From: Cupriavidus plantarum
Lineage (GTDB): Bacteria > Pseudomonadota > Gammaproteobacteria > Burkholderiales > Burkholderiaceae
DNA: 64,000 bases
Reading direction: 5' to 3'
Assembly (NCBI RefSeq): GCF_905397285.1
Contig: NZ_CAJPUX010000013.1
Coordinates: 1-64,000 of the forward strand
Positions 17,879-26,971 of this stretch are shown one piece after another (position 1 is the stretch's first letter; each line of letters begins with the position of its first letter). Position numbers and translations under genes: made by a program. The notes below the pieces were generated by a model. It was not told the origin of the DNA, did no database searches, and saw nothing but the letters and a program-made list of their open reading frames with translations.

Positions 17879-20223
17879 TTGTCCTCTCCCTCGGCCGGCT
17901 GGGGCGGCGTTAGCAGCGGCAGCGCGCGATGCCGCTTGCCGGTCAGCGCGAACAACGCATTCGCGACGGCCGGTGCAATGGGCGGGGTGCCCGACTCCCC
18001 CACGCCTCTGGGCGGCGCCTCGCTGGCGAGCACGTCAACGACGATGTCCGGGCACGTCGCCATGCACACCATCGGGTAATCGGTGTAGTAACGCTGCTGC
18101 ACCATGCCCTCGCGGACCGTGATGGTTTGCCCCAGCGCCGCCGACAGGCCATAGACGATGCCGCTCTCCATCTGCTGGGCGACAAGGTTGGGATTGATCG
18201 CGCGCCCGCAGTCCACCGCGCAGAAGACGCGGGTCACGGTGAAACCCTCCTGCTGGCCGCGGCGCTCGCGCCTGATCTCCGCAACCTGCGCCACCACGCT
18301 GCCGAACGATTCGTGCAGCGCGAGGCCCCGCGCGAACTCGCCGACGCCATTGCGCCAGCGATGGGGCGCGCGCCATCCGCACCGCGCCGCGACGGCGCGC
18401 AGTACCGCGGCATGGCGCGCATGATTGCCCTGCGTCAGCATGCCGAGCCGGAAATCGAGTGGGTCCTTTCCCGCAACCGCGGCCATCTCGTCGAGAAAGC
18501 TCTCGACGAAGAAGGCCTGATGGGAGTGCCCCACGGAGCGCCAGTAGCCCACCGGAAAGGGCAGATCGACGCGATGATGGCGCACGGATACGTTGCCGCA
18601 TTCGTAGGGCTGGTCGAAAGCGCCCTCCGCCATCGACGCGTCCGGGATCACACGCGCCAGCCATTCCGGCTGGCCAAACGCGCGTGGCAACACCTGCGCG
18701 GCGATCGACTGGCTCGCGGAGGCACTGCGCCACGCGACCAGTTCACCGCGCGCATTGAGCCCGCCCGTGAAGCGCGCCACGCAGGCCGGGCGATAGAAGT
18801 CGTGCGTGGTGTCCTGCGCGCGTGACCAGATCGTCTGCACGGGGCGAGGGGTGGCGTGCCGCGCGATAACGGCCGCCTGCGTGATGAAATCCGCTTCGAG
18901 CCGCCGGCCGAACGATCCACCGAGCAATTGCTCGTGGATATGGACATTGCGCTCGCGCAGGCCGAGCACGTCGGCGACCGCGCGGCGCGCGTCCATCGGC
19001 ACCTGCGTGGAGACCCAGACGTGCGCGGTATCGCGGTCGACCTGCACCGTGCAGTTCACCGGTTCCAGCGCGCCGTGGGCGAGGTAGGGCACCTCGTAGG
19101 TCATCTCGCGTACGGTCTTCAATTGCTTCAGCGCGGCTTCGGGAAAGCCCGTCTGGTAGAACGTGTGCCCATCGTCGTTACTGTCGCTGTTGTCGCCGCC
19201 CAGCGCTTCGAACAGCGCGCCGCGGATGGCCGCCGTGTCGAGATGCGCGGCGGGGCCCGGATTCCATTCCACAGGCAGCTCGCTGAGCGCGCGCATGGCG
19301 ATGAAGGGATTCGACGCGATGACGGCGATGCCGGCCGTGCCGCCGTTGTAGCCATCGACGGGATAGAAGCCCTGCACGCCCTCGGTATGCGTGACGGCGG
19401 AGCGGTCGAAATGCTTGAGCGTACCGCCAAGCGAGGGATTCATCGTCACGCTGGCGTACAGCATGTCGTCGAACTGCACATCGATGCCGAATCGCGCGCA
19501 GCCATTCAGCTTCGACTGTGCTTCGCGCGTCAGCCGATTCACGGGTTTGCCGATCAGCGTGAAGCGGCTGGCGGGCCTTAGCGTCGGATAACGCGGCGGC
19601 GGTTCATCCTGCGCCGCGAGCGCGAGGTCACCGAACGTCAGCGATCGGCCCGATGCGTCGAAGACCTTGCCGTCCCTCGTATCGCACTGATCGGCTGGCA
19701 CCTTCCAGCGTTTGGCCGCGGCGGCGCAGAGCATCGCGCGCGCGCAGGCGCCGGCCTCGCGCATGGGCGTCCACAGGTCCGCGATGCTGGTGGATCCGCC
19801 CGTCGCCATGGAACCTGCCAGCGGCGCCGCGCGGCGTACCGTCCTTCGCAGCGTGCGCGCCACCACGCCGTCGTCATCGGGGCGGAACGGCAGGCTGGCG
19901 GGAAGAATCTCGCGATTGATGTAGAGCGAATCGATGGGGGCCTGCGTCACGCGCACGCGGGACCAGTCGGCGCCGAGCTCGTCGGCCAGGATCATGGCCG
20001 CGCCGGTGTGGATGCCCTGGCCCATCTCGGCCTTGCACATGACCACGGTGACGTTGTCGTCCGCGTCGATCATGACCCAGCCGTTGAGCGGGATGTCTCC
20101 ACGCGCGGGTCTGGAAGCCGTGGCCTTGCCGGTCAGCCGCCGATCCGGATGCCAGACCGCCCAGCCGATCGCCAGAGCCACCGCCCCCGTGCCGCCCAGA
20201 ACGAACGATCGGCGATTCAGCAT
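17776..20223 (-). CDS. Isoquinoline 1-oxidoreductase-type large subunit (molybdopterin)
   Basis: An 815-residue molybdenum hydroxylase catalytic subunit. The N-terminus (LNRRSFVLGG followed by a hydrophobic segment) looks like a Tat signal or anchor, so it acts in or at the periplasm. Family motifs include AHGALEPVNCTV, GGSFGRRLEADF and GVGESGTPPIAPAVANALF near the end. After the usual C-terminus (GKRHRALPLL) the frame runs on for about 40 residues into the small-subunit gene, which it overlaps by 103 bases. No cytochrome c subunit gene is next to it. Function as a molybdenum hydroxylase is strong; substrate unknown. Confidence 0.9.
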   Translation of the reverse strand: MLNRRSFVLGGTGAVALAIGWAVWHPDRRLTGKATASRPARGDIPLNGWVMIDADDNVTVVMCKAEMGQGIHTGAAMILADELGADWSRVRVTQAPIDSLYINREILPASLPFRPDDDGVVARTLRRTVRRAAPLAGSMATGGSTSIADLWTPMREAGACARAMLCAAAAKRWKVPADQCDTRDGKVFDASGRSLTFGDLALAAQDEPPPRYPTLRPASRFTLIGKPVNRLTREAQSKLNGCARFGIDVQFDDMLYASVTMNPSLGGTLKHFDRSAVTHTEGVQGFYPVDGYNGGTAGIAVIASNPFIAMRALSELPVEWNPGPAAHLDTAAIRGALFEALGGDNSDSNDDGHTFYQTGFPEAALKQLKTVREMTYEVPYLAHGALEPVNCTVQVDRDTAHVWVSTQVPMDARRAVADVLGLRERNVHIHEQLLGGSFGRRLEADFITQAAVIARHATPRPVQTIWSRAQDTTHDFYRPACVARFTGGLNARGELVAWRSASASQSIAAQVLPRAFGQPEWLARVIPDASMAEGAFDQPYECGNVSVRHHRVDLPFPVGYWRSVGHSHQAFFVESFLDEMAAVAGKDPLDFRLGMLTQGNHARHAAVLRAVAARCGWRAPHRWRNGVGEFARGLALHESFGSVVAQVAEIRRERRGQQEGFTVTRVFCAVDCGRAINPNLVAQQMESGIVYGLSAALGQTITVREGMVQQRYYTDYPMVCMATCPDIVVDVLASEAPPRGVGESGTPPIAPAVANALFALTGKRHRALPLLTPPQPAEGEDKWNTWCRSISTGNPPSSTPKPPLPCFGPFGATST

Positions 20224-20311
20224 GACATCGACAAGTTCCGTTGCCCTTGCAGTGACCTATATTAGTCAATGTCACTGCGAGTGGCGAGAACGATCGTCGA
20301 TGGCGTGGCGG

Positions 20312-21586
20312 TCAGCGGGGCAGCGGCAGTCCAAGGTTGCCGCGCAGGGTATCGGCCTCGTACTCGCGGCGGAATTCGCCGCGATCCTGCAGGATCGGCA
20401 CGACCTCGCTCAGGAATTCCTCGAGCCCGCCAGGAAAATACGCCGGCATGATGTTGAAGCCGTCGGCCGCGCCCGCCTGCACCCAGTCGATCATGTGCCA
20501 GGCGACCTGTTCCGCCGTGCCGACGACGATCTGGTGCCCGCGCGCGCTCGCGCACAGGTGGTAGAGCTGGCGCAGCGTCAGGTTGCGCGACCGGGCGAGC
20601 TTGATCAGCAGCGCGCTGCGGCTGTGCACCACGATGTCCGTGGATAGCGGCGGCAGGGGTTCGTCGAGCGCGAAGGTGGACACGTCCATGCCGAGCTGCT
20701 CGTTCAGGATGGCCAATGCATTTGACTGGTCAGTGAACGATTGCAACTGCGCGAGCTTGTCGTGCGCCTCCGCTTCCGTCCGGCCGATGATTGGCATCAG
20801 CCCCGGCATGATGAGGCAGTGGCGAGGATCTCGGCCGGCCTCGCGCACCTGGGCCTTGAGGCCCCGCGCGAACGCCTGCGCGGCCTCCAGGTCCTGTTGC
20901 GCGGTGAACACGACCTCCGCGTGGCGCGCGGCGAGCGCCTGCCCAGGGCCCGACGAGCCCGCCTGGATCAGCACGGGATGTCCCTGCGGACTGTTGGTGA
21001 CGTTGAGCGGACCCGCTACCGAGAAATGCTTGCCCGCATGATGGAGCGCATGCATCTTGCTCACGTCCACGTAGATCCCGGCCTGTTTGTCCTGCACGTA
21101 CGGCTCCGGGTCCCACGACCGCCATAGACCCTTCACCACGCTGACGTGTTCTTCCGCAATCTCGTAACGCTCGTCATGATCGGGGTGGCGCGAGCGGCTG
21201 AAGTTGATCGACCCGTCCGCGAACGTCGTCACGATGTTCCACGCGGCGCGCCCGCGCGACAGCTTGTCCACGGTGGCGAGCGTACGGGCGAGGTTGAACG
21301 GCTCGGTGTACGTGGTGGAGGCCGTCGCGGCCAGTCCAATCCGCGTGGTCACCATCGACAGCGCGGCGAGCATGGCGAGCGGATCGGGCCGCGTGATCAT
21401 CGACGGATGCGAGTCGGGCGTCGTCAGCAGGCGATCGCCGAAGAACACCATATCCAGCTTCGCGCGCTCGGCGGCTTGCGTCATGCGGACGACGAGGTCG
21501 ATGTTTTCGGTGCCGGATTCCGCTTCAGGGTGTCGCCAGCCGGCGGCATGATGGCCCGCGGCGAGCAGGAAGAGTCCGAGTTTCAT
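20312..21586 (-). CDS. LLM-class flavin monooxygenase (NtaA/SnaA/DszA family)
   Basis: A 424-residue FMNH2-dependent monooxygenase of the bacterial luciferase superfamily. It opens with the family start MKLGLFLLAAGHH and carries WRHPEAE, GLAATASTTYTEPFNLAR and RAAWNIVTTF, as in nitrilotriacetate, EDTA and dibenzothiophene-sulfone monooxygenases. It lies 96 bases downstream of a Bug-family binding protein gene on the same strand, a pairing that suggests uptake and oxidative attack on one organic substrate. No flavin reductase partner is next to it. Family is sure, substrate not. Confidence 0.9.
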   Translation of the reverse strand: MKLGLFLLAAGHHAAGWRHPEAESGTENIDLVVRMTQAAERAKLDMVFFGDRLLTTPDSHPSMITRPDPLAMLAALSMVTTRIGLAATASTTYTEPFNLARTLATVDKLSRGRAAWNIVTTFADGSINFSRSRHPDHDERYEIAEEHVSVVKGLWRSWDPEPYVQDKQAGIYVDVSKMHALHHAGKHFSVAGPLNVTNSPQGHPVLIQAGSSGPGQALAARHAEVVFTAQQDLEAAQAFARGLKAQVREAGRDPRHCLIMPGLMPIIGRTEAEAHDKLAQLQSFTDQSNALAILNEQLGMDVSTFALDEPLPPLSTDIVVHSRSALLIKLARSRNLTLRQLYHLCASARGHQIVVGTAEQVAWHMIDWVQAGAADGFNIMPAYFPGGLEEFLSEVVPILQDRGEFRREYEADTLRGNLGLPLPR

Positions 21587-21682
21587 CTGGGGGAATGAAG
21601 AAGGTGGGAAGGAAACCGCTCGCCGTCTGCGCGGCGAGCGGAAGATAAACGGAAGGTCGGCGGAAAGCCCTTGAAATGTCCG

Positions 21683-22687
21683 TCAATTCGCGGCCAGCGC
21701 ACCGCTGGTGGCAACGCGCGCGGCAATGTCATGCACCTGCCGAATCCGTTGCGACGTCTGTTCCGGCGTCAACCGTTGCACATCGACCTGCACGCGTGCG
21801 AGTGCCGCCCGCGTATCGGGCTCGTCGAGAATTTCACCGATCAGCTGCCGCAATTTCGCGAGCACCTCGGGCGGCACGCCGCGCGGCGCGGTAATGAAGA
21901 ACGCGCCGGCGAGCGAATCTTCCCAATCCTTCACGCCCGACTCACGGATCGACGGCACGTTGGGCATGTCGGGTGCGCGGCTGCCGCCAAAATAGGCCAG
22001 CGCCCGCAATTTCCCCTGCCGGATGAACTGGGCGCTCAATGGATCGAACACGATATCCACGTGTCCCGCCACGACGTCCGCGACCGCGGGCGCGCTGCCC
22101 TTGTAGGGGACGTGACGAATGTCGATATTGGCCGTCTGCTTGAGCAGCTCACCGGCGAGATGACCAGGCGTGCCATTGCCCGAACTCGAGAACGTCAGTT
22201 GGCCGGGATGCGCGCGGGCATAGGCGATCAGTTGCGGCAGCGTCTGCGCGGGCACGCGCGGATTTACCGCGACCGTGGCCAGCGAGTTGCCGATGTAGGC
22301 CACCGGGACGAGGTCTCGGAACGGATCGAACTTCACGGGCATCAATTGCGGTGCGATCGCAAGGTTGCCGATCGACGTGTTCAGCAACGTGTAGCCATCG
22401 GGCGCGGCGGCGGCGACGAACCCAGCGCCGAGCGTGCCGCCGGCGCCGGGTTTGTACTCGAGCACCACAGGCTGGCCGGTCTTTTCAGACAGCCGCTTGG
22501 TGACGATGCGCGCCACGTTGTCATTGGTACCGCCGGGCGTGTAGGGCACGACCCAGGTGATAGGCTTCTGCGGATACGCGGCCTCCGCATGCGCGGAGAC
22601 GTTGGCAAGGATGGACAGCGACAGCGCGGCGGCAAACGCAGGGACGAACGGGGCCGCGCGTCGCGCGAGGAGGCGAGCGATGGACAT
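21683..22687 (-). CDS. Bug-family tripartite tricarboxylate transporter binding protein
   Basis: A 334-residue periplasmic binding protein with an N-terminal signal peptide (RLLARRAAPFVPAFAAALS ... SAHAEA). The mature part has the Bug-family start (YPQKPITWVVPYTPGGTNDNVAR), then LEYKPGAGGTLG and the AAPDGYTLL motif. These proteins bind carboxylates or related small molecules. No membrane subunits (TctA/TctB) are adjacent, which is common for Bug genes in Burkholderiaceae. It is the first gene of a probable operon with the LLM monooxygenase. Confidence 0.92.
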   Translation of the reverse strand: MSIARLLARRAAPFVPAFAAALSLSILANVSAHAEAAYPQKPITWVVPYTPGGTNDNVARIVTKRLSEKTGQPVVLEYKPGAGGTLGAGFVAAAAPDGYTLLNTSIGNLAIAPQLMPVKFDPFRDLVPVAYIGNSLATVAVNPRVPAQTLPQLIAYARAHPGQLTFSSSGNGTPGHLAGELLKQTANIDIRHVPYKGSAPAVADVVAGHVDIVFDPLSAQFIRQGKLRALAYFGGSRAPDMPNVPSIRESGVKDWEDSLAGAFFITAPRGVPPEVLAKLRQLIGEILDEPDTRAALARVQVDVQRLTPEQTSQRIRQVHDIAARVATSGALAAN

Positions 22688-22860
22688 GATGGACGGGAGT
22701 GGACGTGGCCGGATGCACGACGAATGGCCAACCGGAGTCCTGCATCGTACGGCCGCCGTCGTCGATCCCGAACTGCCGATTTGGCATGTGAATAGCCGGT
22801 TTCGCTATATGGGCTGGGAGGCGTCCGCCTATTGAACGACCTTTGGACGACAATAGCCGC

Positions 22861-24165
22861 ATGCACACACCTCACTCTCACGACTCGAACGGCATGGCGC
22901 AGGCGCGGGAACTCGGCAAGGCCAAGCGCCGTGCCACCGGCCTGTTGATTGCAGCGGCCGGCATCTTCGCCGGCACGCTGTTCATGCCGCATAGCCTCGC
23001 CACCGACTGGATCCGCGCCGCCGCGGAAGCCGCGATGGTGGGCGGTCTGGCCGACTGGTTCGCGGTGGCCGCCCTGTTCCGGCGCATCCCGATTCCCGGG
23101 CTGTCTGGCCATACGAACATCATCATCCGCAAGCGCGACGATATCGCCGATGGGCTCGCCGTCTTCGTGAAGGAGAAATTCCTCGACAAGGACTCGCTCA
23201 TCGCACTGATCGATCGACACAACCCGGCGCAGGCGGTGGCGAACTGGCTGGTCTCGGCGGAGAACACGCGCAAGATGGGCGACGCGGTGGCAAAGTTTCT
23301 GCGCGGTCTGCTCGACCTGCTCGACGAAGACGACATGCGACGGTTCGCGGACAAGGCCGTCGATGCGGTGCTACGCCGCATCGATCTCACCGAGACCGCG
23401 GCGGACATCCTTGACATGCTCACCCGCGACAACCGTCATCAGGCGCTGCTGAAAGAGTCGATCACGCATCTGGTCGCGCTGCTGAAGGAGCCGAACACGC
23501 GACAGCTTATCGCCGCGCGCATCGTCGAATGGCTCAAGGCGGAGCATCCGACGAAAGAGAAGGTGTTGCCCACCGAATGGATCGGCAACCGCGGCGCCGA
23601 CATGGTCGCGGCCGCGCTGCTGCGCATCCTGACGCAGGTGGAGCAGGACGACAGCCACGCGCTACGGAAGAAGTTCGACGAGGTCACGCGCAACCTGATC
23701 CATCGCCTGCGCGAGGATGCCGCATTCCATGAGAAGGCCAACGATATCAAGCGGTACCTGCGGGAACATCCGGCGCTGCATGCCTATATCGGCGAGCTAT
23801 GGAACGACTGGCGCGAACGCCTCAAGGAAGACCTGACGCACGAGGACTCCTCCGTCTATCGACGGGTCGTGGCCGCGGGGCAATGGATCGGCGAAGAACT
23901 CGCCCGCAACGCGTCCCTGCGCCATTCGATCAACCAACACCTCCGCGACGCGGCGAGCCAGATGGCCCCCGACTTCGCGGACTTCATCACGCGCCACATC
24001 AGCGCCACCGTCCGCAGCTGGAACGCGCGCGACATGTCACGACAGATCGAACTCAACGTGGGAAAGGACCTGCAATACATCCGCATGAACGGCACCCTCG
24101 TCGGCGGCCTGATCGGCGCGACGTTGTTTCTTGTGGCGCAGTTGCCGGGGTGGCTTGGGCGGTAA
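22861..24165 (+). CDS. DUF445 family membrane protein
   Basis: A 434-residue DUF445 protein. The N-terminal hydrophobic segment (GLLIAAAGIFAGTLFMP) and the motif GLADWFAVAALFRRIPIPGLSGHTNI are diagnostic; the C-terminus ends in another membrane segment (GGLIGATLFLVAQL), and the long middle is helical and charged. The ATG at 22861 is preferred over an in-frame TTG at 22843. It diverges from the Bug gene and is the last gene before the AT-rich island. The molecular function of the family is not established. Confidence 0.9.
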   Translation: MHTPHSHDSNGMAQARELGKAKRRATGLLIAAAGIFAGTLFMPHSLATDWIRAAAEAAMVGGLADWFAVAALFRRIPIPGLSGHTNIIIRKRDDIADGLAVFVKEKFLDKDSLIALIDRHNPAQAVANWLVSAENTRKMGDAVAKFLRGLLDLLDEDDMRRFADKAVDAVLRRIDLTETAADILDMLTRDNRHQALLKESITHLVALLKEPNTRQLIAARIVEWLKAEHPTKEKVLPTEWIGNRGADMVAAALLRILTQVEQDDSHALRKKFDEVTRNLIHRLREDAAFHEKANDIKRYLREHPALHAYIGELWNDWRERLKEDLTHEDSSVYRRVVAAGQWIGEELARNASLRHSINQHLRDAASQMAPDFADFITRHISATVRSWNARDMSRQIELNVGKDLQYIRMNGTLVGGLIGATLFLVAQLPGWLGR

Positions 24166-24496
24166 AAGCGTTGTGCTCGGCTGACACTTAGATCTGATGT
24201 AAATATTTTTTATATCAAAAAAATAGCATCTATTTCTACATCGGAAAAATGGCTCTATTGCCATATTCAGCGCGGCTTTACGGTCGTATTCTCTTGCGGG
24301 CGTTGAGGATTTGTGGATCAAAGTTGGCTTAGCTACCCCAAAAAGTAGGGTGTAAAACCCTTTACACATCCTCTACGCTTCGCCCCGAAAGTGTCGTTAC
24401 AAACGGTTACAGCTGTAGTCGCATGCAGTACGAAGGGTGGTACGTAGACGTTTTACCCCGAAAGTGAGGCGAACACTGGGATTTAAGGGGAAGTAA
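24166..24496. other. AT-rich intergenic stretch, left edge of the island
   Basis: Composition changes sharply after the DUF445 stop. No convincing gene is seen. The segment holds A/T runs (near 24205-24235), a copy of a 37-base element (24411-24447) that recurs at 29203-29239, and a ribosome site (AAGGGGAAG) before the next gene. Confidence 0.6.
24411..24447 (+). repeat. 37-base diverged repeat, copy 1
   Basis: This stretch (agctgtagtcgcatgcagta and on) matches 29203-29239 at about 30 of 37 bases by eye. The two copies sit near the left and right parts of the island. In one frame both read as a short tail ending in a stop codon (VVACSTKGGT and VAACGTKGAA), so they may be relics of one duplicated gene end. 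Confidence 0.55.
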
Positions 24497-24994
24497 ATGC
24501 TGTTTGGGGATCCAAATACCTTTGCAATTTGGTGTGACTCGGTGGAATCATGGTCGAGTGGCACATTTAAAAATGGATGCTTTGCCTATTTTTTTAAAGG
24601 ATCTTTGCTTTATTCTACTAAATCTACCATCGGGACCGATCTCGTTGCATTGAGGCGACTTCCGTGTATGAGCATCCCGCCAGTAGACGAGCATTTGTTC
24701 CATCTTCCAAGTAAAGAGGGCTATGAAGAGATCTACAAAAAGGCGTTTCCGGAAGAAAACTCACAAGTAGAGGATAGCGATTACAAGCACCTTGCATCAC
24801 CGGTAAGTCTGTCTGATGATGGATACAACATTTTCTTGATTGAGTGGGGTCAACAGGGAAAGTTGGTGTACGGTGAGGATGGGGAAAAAAATTGGCTTGG
24901 CGAAGTCGTTATGAAGATCGGGGAGTTCCAGGGTGTCGTGAATGAAGCGTATAAAAAATTTTTTGATAATGCGGAAAGTATCCGTATGCAATAA
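24497..24994 (+). CDS. Immunity-like protein (Imm42-like)
   Basis: A 165-residue soluble acidic protein with a good ribosome site (AAGGGGAAG, 3 bases before ATG). The opening MLFGDPNTFAIWCDSVESW resembles the Imm42 family of polymorphic-toxin immunity proteins, as I recall it. No toxin gene lies directly upstream, so it would be an orphan immunity gene. It is clearly lower in GC than the genes outside the island. Family call is tentative; coding status is good. Confidence 0.6.
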   Translation: MLFGDPNTFAIWCDSVESWSSGTFKNGCFAYFFKGSLLYSTKSTIGTDLVALRRLPCMSIPPVDEHLFHLPSKEGYEEIYKKAFPEENSQVEDSDYKHLASPVSLSDDGYNIFLIEWGQQGKLVYGEDGEKNWLGEVVMKIGEFQGVVNEAYKKFFDNAESIRMQ

Positions 24995-25085
24995 AAAGGA
25001 ATTATTTTGGGGTAACTTACGGAATCCGTAATTACGGTAATTTGACAGATTTGTCTTAATATCAAAATAAATTTTGAAATTGAGT

Positions 25086-25226
25086 AACACCGCGGTTCGG
25101 TCACTGGCGCATCACCCTATATGTCTCACAATCCCTTTCCCCCTTGCGCCCGCAACGACGATCGCGGTCATCCTCTATGCATCCAGCGCGAATGCTAAGG
25201 TGTCACAGTCTTCTGCTCAATGTTAG
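25086..25226 (+). pseudogene. Frameshifted copy of the 5' end of the gene at 26972
   Basis: The bases from AACACCGCGG through ATGTCTCACAATC at 25121 are closely similar to 26937-26985, before and at the start of the gene fragment at 26972. After the start codon an extra C in a C-run shifts the frame; beyond it the translation LAPATTIAVILYAS parallels LAMAIAIAANLYVS. The frame ends at TAG 25224-25226. It is best read as a decayed paralogue fragment. Confidence 0.6.
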
Positions 25227-25283
25227 GTAACCCGATTACAAAAGGTGATTAGATTCGGTAATTGGTGTAAGTGACGGTACCAA

Positions 25284-25517
25284 ATGATTGTGCTTGCTAA
25301 TGGGGATGAACTTCTCCAAGTAATAGAGAGATTTTGTACGTTGGAATGGAAGAAATTCCAGCCAAGGATCGTGTTTGTAAAGTTAAAGCGTGGTGAATCC
25401 ATCAGAGAGGATCACTCGACCTCGGCGCCCTTCACTTCTTTTAGAGTGACGTCGGGAGAAGATTTGCTAATCAAGCGTTTGCGATCAGCTCTGCAGGCGT
25501 ATGAGGGGGGGCATTAA
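25284..25517 (+). CDS. Hypothetical protein, 77 residues
   Basis: A small soluble protein (starts MIVLANGDELLQVIERF, ends SALQAYEGGH) in the island. No family recognised. It has an even charged/hydrophobic pattern and no membrane segment. The ribosome site is weak, so it may be a fragment. It could be the remains of an immunity protein, judging only by context. Confidence 0.4.
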   Translation: MIVLANGDELLQVIERFCTLEWKKFQPRIVFVKLKRGESIREDHSTSAPFTSFRVTSGEDLLIKRLRSALQAYEGGH

Positions 25518-25609
25518 ATGGAGCATCGTCGGACATGACCGTCATTCGCTCCCGGGTACCAACTGGATTATTCAGCCTGTGTTCGTAGACGAAATGCAAT
25601 CTGTGGCTG

Positions 25610-25736
25610 AAGGGAACGGCGCGCGCCGGACGCGAGGAGCTATATTGCACAGCGCTTCCCCGATTTTGCCTTGGCTGCTTATGCGGATCTCTGCCTTCTG
25701 GCGGAGCACGTCGATGAATTTCTGGCGAAACAGTAA
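25610..25736 (+). pseudogene. C-terminal gene fragment
   Basis: One frame reads with a protein-like helical C-terminus (SYIAQRFPDFALAAYADLC, later EHVDEFLAKQ) before TAA at 25734-25736. It is closed upstream by a TGA in the same frame and has no start. The composition is GC-rich compared with its surroundings. It looks like the end of a lost gene; identity unknown. An overlapping 91-codon frame (25501-25776) is less protein-like. Confidence 0.35.
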
Positions 25737-25799
25737 CTGGCCGGCGGCGGAGACTTTGAAGCTCGGCAGGGCTTAAGGCGCCTCTGCGGAGCATGCGTT

Positions 25800-26081
25800 A
25801 AGAAACTTGATTGCGAAAATAGGTGAAAATAGACGTTAACGATTATTAGTGGGAACGATTTTTTCAGGAATGTAAATTTCACTGCTCCGTCGCAGACGCT
25901 TACGTATATCATCGGATTTTCCATGTTTGCATGGTTTGATGGTAGGCCGCGATGGTTGGGGGTCGTCCTGTTTTTGCTTGGATTCTTGCTAATGTCAGTG
26001 GGATATTTTTCTGCGCGTGCCCAGCTGTCTCGCCTATGGGTTTTCGGAGAAGCGGGCTGGAAAAAGGACAAGCGAACATAA
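25800..26081 (+). pseudogene. Broken duplicate of the small membrane protein gene at 26547
   Basis: This copy aligns with 26509-26797 including the upstream 40 bases. Compared with the intact copy the start codon is changed from GTG to GTT (25835), codon 5 is a TAG stop, there is a net one-base insertion in the next few codons and a 9-base deletion after the FSM residues. The remainder (IIGFSMFAWFDGRPRWLGV and on) is still well conserved to KRT and a stop at 26079-26081. Confidence 0.8.
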
Positions 26082-26160
26082 TTTACGAGGGTTTTGCATT
26101 AACTTAATGTTATATTTTACATTGGTTGAATAGGATTTGAGTGTCGCGGTTGGGGTGCGC

Positions 26161-26220
26161 GCAACTGCAATGGCGATTGGGGCGGCCCTCTACGCATTTA
26201 ACGGAATCATCCGAGGCTAG
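26161..26220 (+). pseudogene. Short relic resembling the N-terminal segment of the 26972 gene
   Basis: The bases gcaatggcgattg followed by a near copy of the cctctacg end match 26995-27030. In frame it reads ATAMAIGAALYAFNG, parallel to LAMAIAIAANLYVS, then a stop at 26218-26220. No start codon fits. It is a third trace of the same hydrophobic N-terminal module. Confidence 0.45.
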
Positions 26221-26227
26221 AATAAAA

Positions 26228-26500
26228 ATGAATTGGATGAAAATCTTATTCGCATTGAAGATCAGTATTGTGGTTGGCGGTGCTGCGTCAGTTGGGGCGA
26301 TTTTTTGGGGGATGGTTTTCGCCGGGGTAGCACAGAAAATAGTTGGATTAGGTGAGCGAGAAAGCATGTTATTGGTGTTTTGTCCAACGGCTGTCTTAGT
26401 GGGAATCTACTTGCTGATTTTCCTTCCGTCGCCGTTAAGAAAGGCCGGAATATTGGGTCGTCCTCTTCGCGAAATGGGACCTTGGTGGAGGAATGGTTGA
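26228..26500 (+). CDS. Hypothetical small membrane protein, 90 residues
   Basis: Two clear hydrophobic helices (ILFALKISIVVGGAASVGAI and LLVFCPTAVLVGIYLLIFLP) with a short loop and a basic C-terminal tail (RPLREMGPWWRNG). The ATG at 26228 is preferred over an upstream start at 26141 that reads through the relic before it. Not recognised. It lies between the broken and the intact copy of a membrane protein gene, so it may belong to the same duplicated unit. Confidence 0.5.
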   Translation: MNWMKILFALKISIVVGGAASVGAIFWGMVFAGVAQKIVGLGERESMLLVFCPTAVLVGIYLLIFLPSPLRKAGILGRPLREMGPWWRNG

Positions 26501-26546
26501 GGTAACTCCGAAAAATTCGATTACGAAAATAACGTGAAAGTGGATC

Positions 26547-26864
26547 GTGAACAATTATTCGTTGAGCCGATTTTTTAGAAATGGAAATTTCACTGCTCTG
26601 TCGCAGACGCTTGCGTATGTCATCGGATTCTCCATGTTCTTTGCTGCTGCATGGTTTGATGTTAGGCCGAGATGGGTAGGGATCTTCCTGATTTTGCTTG
26701 GATTATTGCTAATGTCAGTGGGATATTTTTCCGCGCGTGCACAGTTGTCTGGACTATGGGTTTTCGGAGAGCCAGATTGGAAAAAAGCCAAGCGAACATA
26801 TCAGGATAATAATGAAAAGACGCAAGCCACACCTGCAGTAAAGCCCGATGAAGATAAAGGCTGA
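26547..26864 (+). CDS. Hypothetical small membrane protein, 105 residues (intact copy)
   Basis: Starts with GTG at 26547. Two hydrophobic helices (TLAYVIGFSMFFAAAWF and WVGIFLILLGLLLMSVGYF) are followed by a charged cytoplasmic tail (GEPDWKKAKRTYQDNNEKT). A decayed duplicate lies at 25800-26081, so this is the surviving copy. Not assigned to a family; small membrane proteins of this size occur beside toxin-immunity genes, so an immunity or accessory role is possible but unsupported by a motif. Confidence 0.6.
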   Translation: MNNYSLSRFFRNGNFTALSQTLAYVIGFSMFFAAAWFDVRPRWVGIFLILLGLLLMSVGYFSARAQLSGLWVFGEPDWKKAKRTYQDNNEKTQATPAVKPDEDKG

Positions 26865-26971
26865 TGCTCAAAGAAGGAAGGGTCCTGCTTCGGACGCATG
26901 CTAATCCCATATAAACGAGAAAGAAGATCCGTGGACAACACCGCGGCTCGGTCATTGGTGCATCATCCTTT

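Noticed and set aside
25679..26071. Minus-strand 130-codon frame in the island
   Set aside because: It is antisense to the decayed membrane-protein copy; a similar shadow exists opposite the intact copy.
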